This document shows positions 1-12,400 of a stretch of DNA of 64,000 nt, piece after piece. Every line of letters begins with the position of its first letter. Within the stretch, counting starts at the first letter, position 1. Under the pieces are notes generated by a model. It did not search any database and was not told where the DNA came from. It was given only the letters and a program-made list of their open reading frames with translations. Origin of the DNA: Tubulanus polymorphus (lineage: Eukaryota; Nemertea; Palaeonemertea; Tubulaniformes; Tubulanidae); NCBI RefSeq assembly GCF_964204645.1, contig NC_134034.1:10845414-10909413 (forward strand), written 5' to 3'. Made by a program: the position numbers and the translations under genes.

Positions 1-285
1 AAAACGGACGAAATTAGCCTTCACATTATTGAGTTATGTAACGAAGTTGAAGCTATTATCTAACTGCTCCAAGTTGGAGAGAGGCGCCGATGAACAGTAT
101 CTTGAACTGGGGTCAGAATGATGAGATCCGGAATTTTCACAATTTCTCGCATCTATACAACTGACTTTTTATATGCGACCAGAGCCTGATTTTATAGACT
201 GGGTAAAATTCATATTCATAAAATTCACATTTTACACAATTTTCTCAGCAGACGTTGTCACTATTTCACATTTTTCAGATGTGCA

Positions 286-427
286 TGCAAGAGTTGACCT
301 ACATGTAAGAGTTGACCTATATGTAAGAGTTGACCTATATGTAACAGTTGACCTACATGTAGGACCTATATGTAATAGTTGATCTACATGTTAGCGTTGA
401 CCTACACGTAGTAGTTGACCTACTTAC
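286..427. repeat. About 18-bp minisatellite abutting a TRRAP donor
   Basis: Copies of GTTGACCTA[CT]ATGTAA run up to the 5' splice site of the last visible TRRAP exon; the donor's own intronic bases (GTAAGTAGGTCAAC on the minus strand) are part of the repeat. Confidence 0.7.
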
Positions 428-3400
428 CTGGTCGTTAGCCGCGTGTGAATCGTAATGATTAACGATGAACTGATAATGATGTTGTCTCCACGTGAATATA
501 TCGCTCCAATGAGATAGATTATCGGATATCATCGGCAGACGGTTTCTCCACGTTTTAACGATCGCTTTCATGTCGTGTAAACTCGACTGACGGCCGATGT
601 TCGCCGGTTGTAACCCGAGATTTATCTGCGACGCTTCCTGCAGTTCCATTATCTGTTGAGCTGCCTGCATATGAAAATCGGTAGGTCTGTAAAACTGGTA
701 CTACGCGGTTAAAACTATGAACTACCTCAAGGGACTTTAGTTAAAGCTTAGCTTTAACACTAGAGTTATGGCTGCAGGTTGGGGGTTTGAGGGGTTGGTT
801 GTTAAATTCCACCCTGATGCGGCCTTAAGAAAATTTGAGCAATGATTTCAAAAGATTCACTCATTAGTAACACTTTTTCATTTCTTTTTGTTTAAACTTT
901 GCACACACTACTAATCTTTGTTGAAAAACCAAAACCCCCAAAAACATGGCCGGCTAAGGGCCTGATATCTCACCTGTAACAGCGGTATATGTATATGCGA
1001 GACGACGCTCGGCAGACGACGCCATTCTTTAATCGCTAGGTTACTTGATACTTCCACCAGACGTTCGATCATATTCAAATGAGTTTCGTCCGGGTGACAG
1101 ATAGCGATGTAACCTCGATACAAATTCACTTTCCACGCCAACTCCTTCGGGCAACTCTGTTCAACCTGTACAATAAACAACACACGTCAAATCTTTGGCA
1201 ATCAGAAGTGATGTGGTCAAGTTTAAGCAATAAAAATTAAAGCCATTTGGTCTTTCACACGTCTCAAAGTGTTTGAATCCTGGTTGTAGCAGTCAGTCAG
1301 TCTTTCACTGGTCTCTCATCAATCCAGGGTTCATGTGTTTGAATCCTGGTGGTAGCAGTCAGTCAGTCTTTCGCTGGTCTCTCGTCAATCCAGGATTCAT
1401 GTGTTTGAATCCTGGTGGTAGCAGTCAGTCAGTCAGTCTTTCACTGGTCTCTCATCAATCCAGGGTTCATGTGTTTGAATCCTGGTGGTAGCAGTCAGTC
1501 AGTCTTTCGCTGGTCTCTCGTCAATCCAGGATTCATGTGTTTGAATCCTGGTGGTAGCAGTCAGTCAGTCAGTCTTTCACTGATCTCTCATCAATCCAGG
1601 GTTCATGTGTTTGAATCCTGGTGGTAGCAGTCAGTCAGTCTTTCGCTGGTCTCTCGTCAATCCAGGATTCATGTGTTTGAATCCTGGAGATAGCAGTCAG
1701 TCAGTCAGTCTTTCACTGGCCTCTCATCAATCCAGGGTTCATGTGTTTGAATCCTGGTGGTAGCAGTCAGTCAGTCTTTCACTGGTCTCTCATCAATCCA
1801 GGGTTCATGTGTTTGAATCCTGGTGGTAGCAGTCAGTCAGTCTTTCACTGGTCCCTCATCAATCCAGGGTTCATGGGTTTGAATCCTGGTGGTAGCAGTC
1901 AGTCAGTCTTTCACTGGTCTCTCATCAATCCTGGACTCATGTGTTTGAATCCTGGTGGTAGCAGTCAGTCAGTCTTTCACTGGTCTCTCATCAATTCAGG
2001 GTACATGCGCTAAAACTACTAATGATATCCTAAATGGCGCTCAATTAGTTCAGAGATGAAAGAAATTTCCAGGAAATCTTTCGAGAAATATACCGTTCAA
2101 AGAGGTTTGTACATACCTGCGCTAATGCTTCTTTCATGAGCGACCATTTCGGGACCCTCCACGCGCTCTCTAACACCAGATGAGGGTTTGTAATACCCTT
2201 CGTGTTACTGTACTCTAACAGTAAATCCCATTGATTCAACTCCTTACACGTTCGCGCCCAGTGATCCTCCCACAGTTTATACTCGACGATTATCGTCGGC
2301 GACGCGGTCGTCGTGTTGTGTTCGCTGCGAGCTTTAGACATCGCCTGAAACAATCAACAAATCATGTCGTTATCGCGCAGCTTGATAATAGCAGACGTGA
2401 CTGTATTTCCATTTATAGTTATTTTTACTACAAATGAGAGTAATGTCAGAGGAATATATCAATTGAAAATGAACTTGAAATAATTCTGATTTTGAGAGTA
2501 TGTTGATAATTTTTGGGAGCAGTTGTGTTCTTAAAAGAGTAGGAACTGCTCTCAAATTGTGATCTTGAGTTCTTAGACTGGCTATAGAACTAATGTGGTC
2601 ATAGCCTGGTCTTAAATTGTCAGATTGTCTATAGAACCAAATGAGATTAACTATGAAACATGAGCTTTGAGTTTTTAGGTGTTTGATTGGCTAATAGAAA
2701 GAAATAAGATGGTCTTAGACTGGTCCTCAGTTGTTAGATTGGCTATAGAACTAAAATGAGCTTAGACTGGTCTAAGTTGTTCGATTGGCCATAGAACTGA
2801 AATGAGCTTGGACTGGTCTTAAGTTGTTAGATTGGCTATACAACCAAAATGAGTTTAGACTGATCTTAAGTTGTTAGATTGGCTATAGAACCAAGATGAG
2901 CTTGGACTAATCTTAAGTTGTTAGATTGGCTATAGAACCAAGATGAGCTTAGGTGATTAGCATGATGGTGATTGTGCTGTGTGTCATGCACTGACCTGTT
3001 CATATTGAGCCTGTGCCTGCTCGTAGAACCCGTGTTGCTCGTACGCGAGCGCCGTGTTCGTTTCCGAATACTTCGCTCGTTTCATCCACAGTCCGACCAA
3101 CATGTCTTCCTCGCGTAGCAACGAGTACAACTCGGACAGCGCGTCGAGAGTTTCCTGCTGCGGCGAGTTCGCCGGTTCGAACTCGTACTCGCTAACCGGT
3201 TTCGGTTTGATGTGCGTCTGCGGCATGCTCTCCAGCGCCATCTGTTCGAGCAATAGCGTACCGCGGTGCCACAGGTTGTGACTCTTTGCGAGGTATTTCA
3301 GGACGCATTTCCGGATCGGCACCGGCGGTACCGACACCGATAACGCCTCGGTGAACGTGTGGATCGCGCTCGGCTGACAATCTTTCTGTATCACGTGACT

Positions 3401-6400
3401 TCCGCTTGATAAAAACGGAATCATTTCGACTTCCAACGACTGAAAAAAATAAAACACATATTTCAGACAGAATTCATTCATGTATCGGTACTTCATTGGG
3501 CAGCCGACTTTTCTGGAAGTGCGTGTATCAGTACACATAATTCAATGATGTCACAGGGGAATTCATGAAGGCGGTCATCTTTCTTCTGGAAGCGTGTACC
3601 AGTATACACAAAATTTGATGATAATAGGGAGATTTTTAATGATGTCAGGGGAATTTATGAAGGCGGTCATCTTCTGGAAGTGCGTATACACTTAATTCGA
3701 TGATGTCATAGGAGTATTCATGAAGGCAGTCATCTTTCTTCAGGAAGCATCTATACACGTAATTCGATGATGTCATAGGGTGTAAAGACTCACGTGTTGT
3801 TGTCGTTCGGTCAGTATTTTCCAGATTCTCGGGAATAATTCCAGCCAGACGTTGTGCGCGAGCGGCGTCGAACTGTGACACAATTGCGCGACCGCGTTCA
3901 GAAACGACACCGTTTTCAACTGTCTCATGTTCTCGATGAATTTCGCCTGACGTTGAAGTAGAACTTGTAGATTTTGTTTCGGGTCGGACGACGAGTCGCC
4001 GTGTTTCGGCGGCTCTTTAACGCTCGCTCCGTCGTCGCTCCCATTGTTCAACTCGATATCAATTTCATCCTGGAAATAAATTCAAAAAAAAAATTCAAAA
4101 AAACTTTTTTCCCAAGAACTTTCGAATATTCGTAATAATAATATGATCATAATTTTGGAAAAGTAAAATTTTGTAATTTCGGTATCGACGCGTCTGCTCT
4201 GACCTCCTCTTTGTTGCTGTCCAACGATTCGACGTCCATCGGTTCCTCTTTCATTTTCGTAACCATAGCGAACGCCGCGCGGTCGTGACTCTCGGCGAGA
4301 CTGACGACGGACGTCGCCGCCGGCAACAGATTCGATACGGTCATATTCTGCATCGGGAATCCGGACATCGCGCACGCCATTATCAACTACAACACAAAAT
4401 AAAACATTTGAGATCATTTTTATGGGTCAAAAAATCTAACGGTAAAAAATGCCTTAGATTATCATGAAAGGCTTTTATAAAGTCTCTCAGATTGTCACCA
4501 GATGGCGTTTCTAATGTGTCTCAGATTGCCACCAGATGGCATTTCTAAACAGACTCAGATTGTCACCAGATGGCGTTTCTAAGAGATTGCCACTAGACAG
4601 CGTTTTTGGAACGCCTCATTTTGTCACTAGATGGCGTTGTAAATACTGACCTCGATACATTGTTTAATCCAGAAATGTCCGGCCATCGTTTCCCAGTTCT
4701 GACTGCAGCAGATGTACAACAATCGTTCGTTCACGCGGCGTTTGATGCTGTTATCGAAAACCTCGAAGAATTTCTGTCGAATCGTCGGTTGATTGCAGCG
4801 TAAACCGGCGAGGAACGCCTGCTCTAGTTTGGACGTCAATTCGCTACCGGTCAAACCTTCATCTCTACACGAAAATAAACCACATTCAAAATAGCTTTTG
4901 ATAATCTTTAAAACCTGGGCTCGGTTTGGAAAATGTTAAACGCAAACTTTCTGTTTAATCCCTTTTATTTTCGAGGAGTACTTCAAACTTAAATCTTCGA
5001 AACTTTAACATTTTCGTGAGCATTCTTTTTAGTTGACTTAGTGTATATTCGTAGAGTAGCCGTGTTAACCAGGTTTAAAATAAGTAACGAGACGAGTAGT
5101 GCTGTATAGGTTAACTATTTATTTGATGCACAAGCTTTCGCTTTTGCTTCTAATGAATAGAAGCTTGATCAGGTGAATGAGTGGCTGTATGCGATCTAAC
5201 AGTAACTTTTAAGACTGACTTTCAAAACAACTCTGAACCTCGTCTAAACCAAACCACGACTGTGCAATTGGTTTTTGGTTTTCATACGGAGCCATTTCGG
5301 AAAAATTGCCTCCTTAACCGACAGAATTTAAAATCCTTCCGAGGAACCAGGCAATGTATTTGATGAAATATTTCGTTTCAGCATAATAATTTTGAAAATA
5401 CCTGTAAATATAGTTGACTAACTCGAGGAACTGAGCGTTCAGATCGGTGTCTGTCGAGAATCGCTTCTCGACGTTCTGCATCAGTTTCACGAGTAAAATC
5501 GCTTTCTCTCTCAGAGACGGCGATTGATTTATAGCGATCGGCGTCTGAAAATAAACAATCAATATACTCAACAATTCAAGACCGTAGCAATAATAGAAAC
5601 AGGGGTTGGTTTCGGGGTCGCCCGTTTCGTCAAGAGAGAGATCGTTAAAACCTGACACTTATTCTTTCGGAAATTGCAACCTTTCAGATGTATATTTCTT
5701 CAAAAATATCTAAAACTGAGAGCACAACCAGAAGGAATGACTTCTTCTGGGCACCGGCCTTCAAATTTTCACAGTTCCACCCCCGATAGAAACCAGTTCT
5801 CTATAGTTTTCAAGATTGAAATCCGACTCCAATATTGATAAACTGAAACTGAACTAATTCTAATGCCAGTGGTTTTAACGGTTACCTTCGTTTTAACCCA
5901 ATCTTCGACCATTTTCGTGATCGCCTTCAACACTTTATTGTCGCTAGTTTTTTCGATTAATCCGCAGAGAATCGTACCGATGAAACCCTTCCTCATTTCC
6001 ATACTCATTACTCCGACTCGGTTCTTCACTAGATCTAAACTTAGTATCAGCAACTCACTGGCGACTACAACATACAATATACAACATACAATATACAACA
6101 TACAATATACAACATACCATTTACAACATACCATTTACAACTAAATAGGACCAGGTTTCGCAACATTGAAGAAATCAATATCAACACACAGAAATTCAAG
6201 GCCCACTCAGCCAGATTGGAGTGAAACCGGATACAAGGGCTCATTTCTGAGGCAGTTGGAGCGATAGTCCCTTACCAGGGCTAGTTTTTGAGGAGGTTAG
6301 ACTTACCAGGGATAGTTTTTGAGGAGGTTAGACTAACCAGGGCTAGTTTCTGAGAAGGTAAGAGTGATAGTTTCTTACCAGTGCTAGTTTCTGAGGCAGT

Positions 6401-9400
6401 TGGAGCGATATTCCCTTACCAGGGCTAGTTTTTGAGGAGGTTAGACTTACCAGGGCTAGTTTCTGAGAAGGTAAGAGTGATAGTCTCTTACCAGGGCTCG
6501 TTTTTGAGGAGGTTAGACTTACCAGGGCTAGATTCTGAGATGGTAAGAGTGATAGTCTCTCACTAGTGCCAGTTTTTGAGGAGTTTGGAGTGACAGACAC
6601 TTACCAGGGCTACTTTTAGAGCAGTTTGGAGTAAGACTCTTAACAGGGCTATATAGTTTCTGAGGAGGTTGGAGTAACACTCTTACCAGTGATAGTTACA
6701 GAGGAGGTCAGATTGACAGTCGTTTACCAGGGATAGTTTTGGATGAAGCCATAGTGATAGACCCTTTTTCAGAGCTGGTTGGAATGATATATACTTACCA
6801 GGGCTGGTTTCGGATGAAGTCGGAGTAAGATGTTCTCGCGCCATGCGATGTAAAACCCTCATGAACGTTGTAATTAGACGGTCGATGTAACACGGATTGT
6901 GTAAACACGCCGCTTTCAGGATCATCAACGTTCCGAATAACTGAGGGGGTAACGCCGCCGGTGACCTGTTGCAACAATCAATTCAGTTAGATTTTGAATA
7001 ATTTTTCGATGTACCGATATTTCTCACGATTAGTCAGGCTGGAACCTCAATATAATAATTTATCGGTTATCTAGAATTTCGTCCAAAATATGACGATCTT
7101 TATAGCTTCATGCTGGTTATGACAAACAGGGGCCAGTCGCTGAAAAGTTGGTTAAAGATAACTGGCTGATGCCATAGTAAAAATGCTATTTCAGTTGTCA
7201 CTATGTCACCTATCCAATAGTTAACTCTAACAACTTTTGAGCAACTGGCCCCAAATTTTCAGGTCCCCTGAAGTTCAGTGAGGTTCACCTGTATTTAGAC
7301 GGTGCAAAATGAGAAGTGAACAATTTTCTTTTTCTCAGGCCAGAAATAACCGAATTCCCTTAAACATACTCTTAATTTTCATTTTCAATGAATGAACTTC
7401 GGAACCAGCCTTTAACTCAGAACTTTGATACAACTTCTTGAAATGATGGTTTGAAATGGCAAATGAAGAAATCTATTTTTTTTCAAATTCAAATTTCGTA
7501 GATTTTCATCTTACTTGTCGTAATTAGTGAGTCCCTCGTAGACGACCTTACTGACGCAGGCGTACAGACATTCGAGTTCCTCGTATTTCGACGCGACGTT
7601 CGACGTGGCCGGCTCCGTCGGGAATATACTCATCAGCCGCGACAGTAAACTATGAACGGAGCGTATGACTTTCGAGTTCGGACACGTCATACACGCAGCT
7701 ATACCGCGTTGTAACGGCTTAAAACTCGGCAGGACCGCCTCTTTTCTCTGAAAGTCAGAATATATTTCACCGATCAAAATAAAAGAATGAAACAGCAATT
7801 CAGACTTAAATTTAAATGAACAGTAACTATCTACAGTAACTGTACTCATGTGAAAGCATACAGATTTCTCATGGTTCCCACAATTAGGCTACATGGATTC
7901 AAAATTCCCAAGTTTCTAATGAGTACCGGTATTTCATGCGAGATTTTCCTTTTTCTCCGATGGAAATCAGGCTCTCGTAAAAAATATAAACAAATACCAT
8001 CGTATTACTAAAAGGATGTTAATATTTTAGCGGTGTTTGGTTGATAAAGGAGATAAGGTGATTTTTGAAGAAAAATTGACATCTTAGAACTATGCTATGA
8101 ACTACCCAGTATGCTAAGATGAATTTCCCAAATATTTCCCTGGATTAGAGGAAAATCTATCGAATTCCCAAATAATTCTTTTCCAACTGTGAAAAATTCC
8201 CAACTTTTTCCCAATTTCCCAGTCCTTCCGGTAACGATTGTCTACTCACCAGTATCGTCAGCAGGAAGCTCAGCAACTCGAGCGCCGTGCAAATATTCGG
8301 GAAATTCGGCTGATGACTTTCTACGGTCATCAAAACCTTATCGAACCACGCCAACTTCAGTTCGGTGCTCGGCCAGATATCCGGTCGCAGCGCCATCTTC
8401 AACAGCGTAACGCATCGTCGCGACAACAGTTCGCCCGGCGAGTTCACCGTCGACGTCGATTCGTTCACCTTGTTGCCGCCGACTTGACACGCGATTCGTA
8501 ACAGGAAGTTGACGACCGCGTCGCAGTATTGTTTGTCGAGAGGTTTGTTCGATTCGGCGGTGCTTCGAGACGCCTGCAAACGATCGTAGCGACTCGAGTA
8601 TTACTTTCGATAATTGAAAATATCGTTAAAAGTTCGATGACTTTAGCAGACGTTTCACTGTTGAACTGTTCGAGTAGAACCCGGTGAATTGATAAAACTT
8701 TATAAGTTAAACCCGATCACCAAAAACCTGAACGACCCCATTAAACAAAAACATGCTAGAAGAGACCAGAGGGATGGCAGTTGTGAAGTCATTGCTTGGA
8801 TTTAAGACCAGTCTAAGCTCATTTTAGTTCTATAACCAATCTAACAACTTAAAATTACAATTTTCGGCCATTGGCGATCAATCCAAATTTAGAAAATATT
8901 GGCAAAAACCATAGGAAAGGGTACAGTACTCGACGGAAAGACCAGTCTAAGCTCATTTTGGTTCTATAACCAATCTAACAACTTAAGACCAGTGTAAACT
9001 CATTTTGGTTCTATAACCAATCTAACAACTTATGCCCAGTCTAAGTTCATTTTGGTTCTATAACCAATATAACAACTGAAGACCAGTCTAAACTTATTTT
9101 GGTTTTATAACCAATCTAACAACTCAAGACCAGTCTAAGCTCATTTTGGTTCTATAGCCAATCTAACAACTCAAGACCAGTCTAAGCTCATCTTAGTTCT
9201 ATAACCAATCTTACAACTTAAAAACAGTCCAAGTTAATTTCAGTTCTATAATCAATCTAACAACTTCAGACCAGTCTCAAACGATCGAAGACCACTTTTG
9301 GACTTGAGTCACAACTGCAACCAGGCCCAGTTTTATGAAAGAGTTAAAATCAAATTTTTGAAAAGTTACATCTTCGTTTTGAATATCTCCGATATCTACA

Positions 9401-12400
9401 ACAACAATCGAAACCGTTTTAATAAGCTTCAATTCTTTCATGAAACCGGATGTAGCAGGACCAAGTTTTATAGACCAGCCGGAGCGCCGTCTATAAAACC
9501 TGTTCCGCTGAGAGAGACCAACAATCACCGATAGTTACCATCATCCGAGCGGAGGAAGAAGCGTTTGATGCGTCTGCCGCCGATGAGTTTATAAGCTGTT
9601 GAGTTCCGGTCGGCGAAGCGAGGTTATAAGAACTCACGAGATTTGAGGACGAGTGACGAGCTCGTTTTGGATCCTGCGGCGATTCGACCGACGCTTGACG
9701 TTTTATACCGATTGTCGTCGTCGGCGTCGCAACGACAGGCGCGGGCGGTTCCGTGTTCGTTACCTAACACAAAATATAGATGGCGTTATTTCTGTTATTT
9801 CGAGAACGATCCTTTGATGCAAGAAATTTCTAACAAGGGCTCTTTGCGGTTCTATAGAAAATCTAACAACTTCAGATCAGTCTAAGCTCATTGTGATTCT
9901 ATAACCAATCTAACAACTTAAGACCAGTCTAAGCTCATTTTAGTCCTATAGCCAATCTAACAACTTAAGACCAGTCTAAGCTCATTTTGGTTCTATAGCC
10001 AATCTAACAACTAACGACTTCAGATCAGTCTAAGCTCATTGTGATTCTATAACCAATCAAACAACTTAAGACCAGTCCAAGCTCATTTTAGTTCTATAGC
10101 CAATCTAACAACTTAAGATCAGTCTAAGCTCATTTTGGTTCTAAAGCCAATCTTACAACTTAACATTAGTCTTCAGATTTAAGACCACTCAATTTAAGAA
10201 AATTCAGTCTTGACTCTCAAACCTGTTGGAGGTTAGAATCTTTACTGAACTCAGGGGTCAAATGGTTTTTTAAGACATCTTAATTCGTAGCGACGGTTTT
10301 TCTTACCTCTACTGGTTCAGCGCTTTCGTCTTTAATTCTCTGCATTTCCCATTTGATGATGACCTCGGCGAGATCGACGGCAAGCTTACGATGTTCAACT
10401 GTCCCCTGAAAATATAAACAAAACTCATTCAATAAATCTACAGAAAGATTTTAGACCGTGAGAGTGGTGAGGGTCAGGTAGGGGAAATGGACTTACATTG
10501 GGAGTGAATCCTAAGCGTTGTATCGAGCTGACTATGTGTTGTATCAGGTGATGCCGGACCGGATAATAAACTTTGTGATGTCGCACTAACAGTTGTCTGA
10601 AAAAAGAAATCACCCAGAAATTCTCATCGAGCCATTCGGAAATTTTCTTTTCTTCATCTCGATTTTCTCGAACATTTTCACTACTCACAGTATGTGCACG
10701 AGTTGGGCTAAAAGATGGCCTTCTTCGACGATGATTTTCTTCGTCCAATGAGTCAACATACCCTAAAACAAACAAATGAGAAGATTCTTTGTAACAGCAG
10801 ATTACAGCAAAATGAATAGTAGTCTCTTTGTTCTGAATTGTAGGCTATATAAACCATATTAAATCATAATTTTGTTTTAACTTTAGAATGCCTGAAGATG
10901 ACTATCAGGATACAGTCGAAACAGAAATAAATAATCAACTCAACAAAACTTTTTCAGACTTGTCCTTAGTGTTGTATATCAATGTTACATCACTGAATCA
11001 ATGGTTAACACCGCAAATCGATCATTACTCACATTTCCATCTTCCATACGTCCAGGCATCGCAGGTGTCAATATCTCTAACGCTTGTCTGATGACACTCT
11101 TAGCTTCCACGGCGTGCGCTTTCAACAAACTATGAAACACCTGAAAATAGGAGCAGAGAAAACGTCATCGAAAATTCAGAACAAAAGGGAAAGAAATAAT
11201 TTCAAGAAATGATTAATTCTACCTGTAAGACGATGCGTTTGTGGATGGCAAACTTCGCGATGATGTGAGCGAGCAGAAGATGGCCGTGATATTTGGTCGC
11301 CGGGTCGACGCAGGTTTTCGCGAGTAAACACGGCCAGGCGAACGTCATCAGGCGTCGTAATTTATTTCCTTGTTTCCTGAAATTTATCGAATGGAATTGT
11401 GATTTGTTTGATCCGAAGAGCAGACGGATTTGTAGAAAGAGAAAAACATGAGAATGAGTAATTAGGGGGTTGGTAAAGAACTCATTCTGACAAACATGAT
11501 AATCATTTTAAGTCTTGACCACAATGATTTTTTCAGTTAAAACGAATATTCAAATTTTGAATTCAACCGTCTGCTTACTTGTTTCCGGCGTCGTGTATAT
11601 GTGGCGCCGCTTGTTCGACGAGTAACGACGAGAATTGTAACAACAGAATCCGGACGGCGTCGGACGTCCCGAACGGATTATCCGGGTCGATGACTTTATT
11701 GACGAACACGCTGATCACGTTGTCAGCGTTATCCTGCTCGGGCGCTGGAGCGCCACCTATCAGTTTCTCGCCTTCGTTCTTCTCGAACGAAACGGCGAAC
11801 GACGGAATCAGAATATACTGTAAAATCTGCAAAACGTAAATCAAGCATCGGTAAACATTCAGGATTCGGGATGGTTAAGTCTTCGACCGGGTCAAAGCCC
11901 AGCTCGAGATGAATTTACCTTCGCCTTGAGATCTTGCGGCCAGTTTTGATCGTGGAAAATATCGACGAATTTGAAGAACGCTTTTCTTTTCCACTCAACA
12001 ACATACGTCTAAATATACAACACGTACTTTTAATAAATCCTAGTTTGAATTTATCCATAATTTTATGGATAATTCTTGTAACATCAAAATCTTTAAGAGT
12101 CAAATTTACATAAACGTCATAACTGTAAAACTGACTCCCATTCGATAGATCGAGGACCCAGTTCGAAAGTTCCATCTTAGATTTTGACTCAAAATTCCAA
12201 GTAAAATTTCAACTCTGACCGAAGAATCAGGTTCTCAAAACTTACGTTCGCGACTGTTTTGTCGATGAAATCCTTGACGAAATGAAATTGCGGAATGAAC
12301 CGATTCGTAAAACATCGCAACAGTTGAAATAATAGTTCGATTTCACTCGGGTGATGTCTGAAATAAACACGCAAAAAAAAGAAACAATTTCGTGAAGAAT

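Noticed and set aside
1273-2013. Several overlapping frames of 70-90 codons
   Set aside because: They are the translated 66-bp minisatellite in a TRRAP intron.
6343-6928. Minus-strand frames with Ser/Lys/Leu repeats
   Set aside because: They come from the decoy-donor minisatellite and only touch real coding sequence at 6799-6965.
9298-9534. Possible extra TRRAP exon between 9275 and 9538
   Set aside because: Exon 9763-9539 joins directly to exon 8573-8250 in phase; the apparent donor at 9637 (GTGAGT) would leave a 37-nt intron, and the frame stays open through it.
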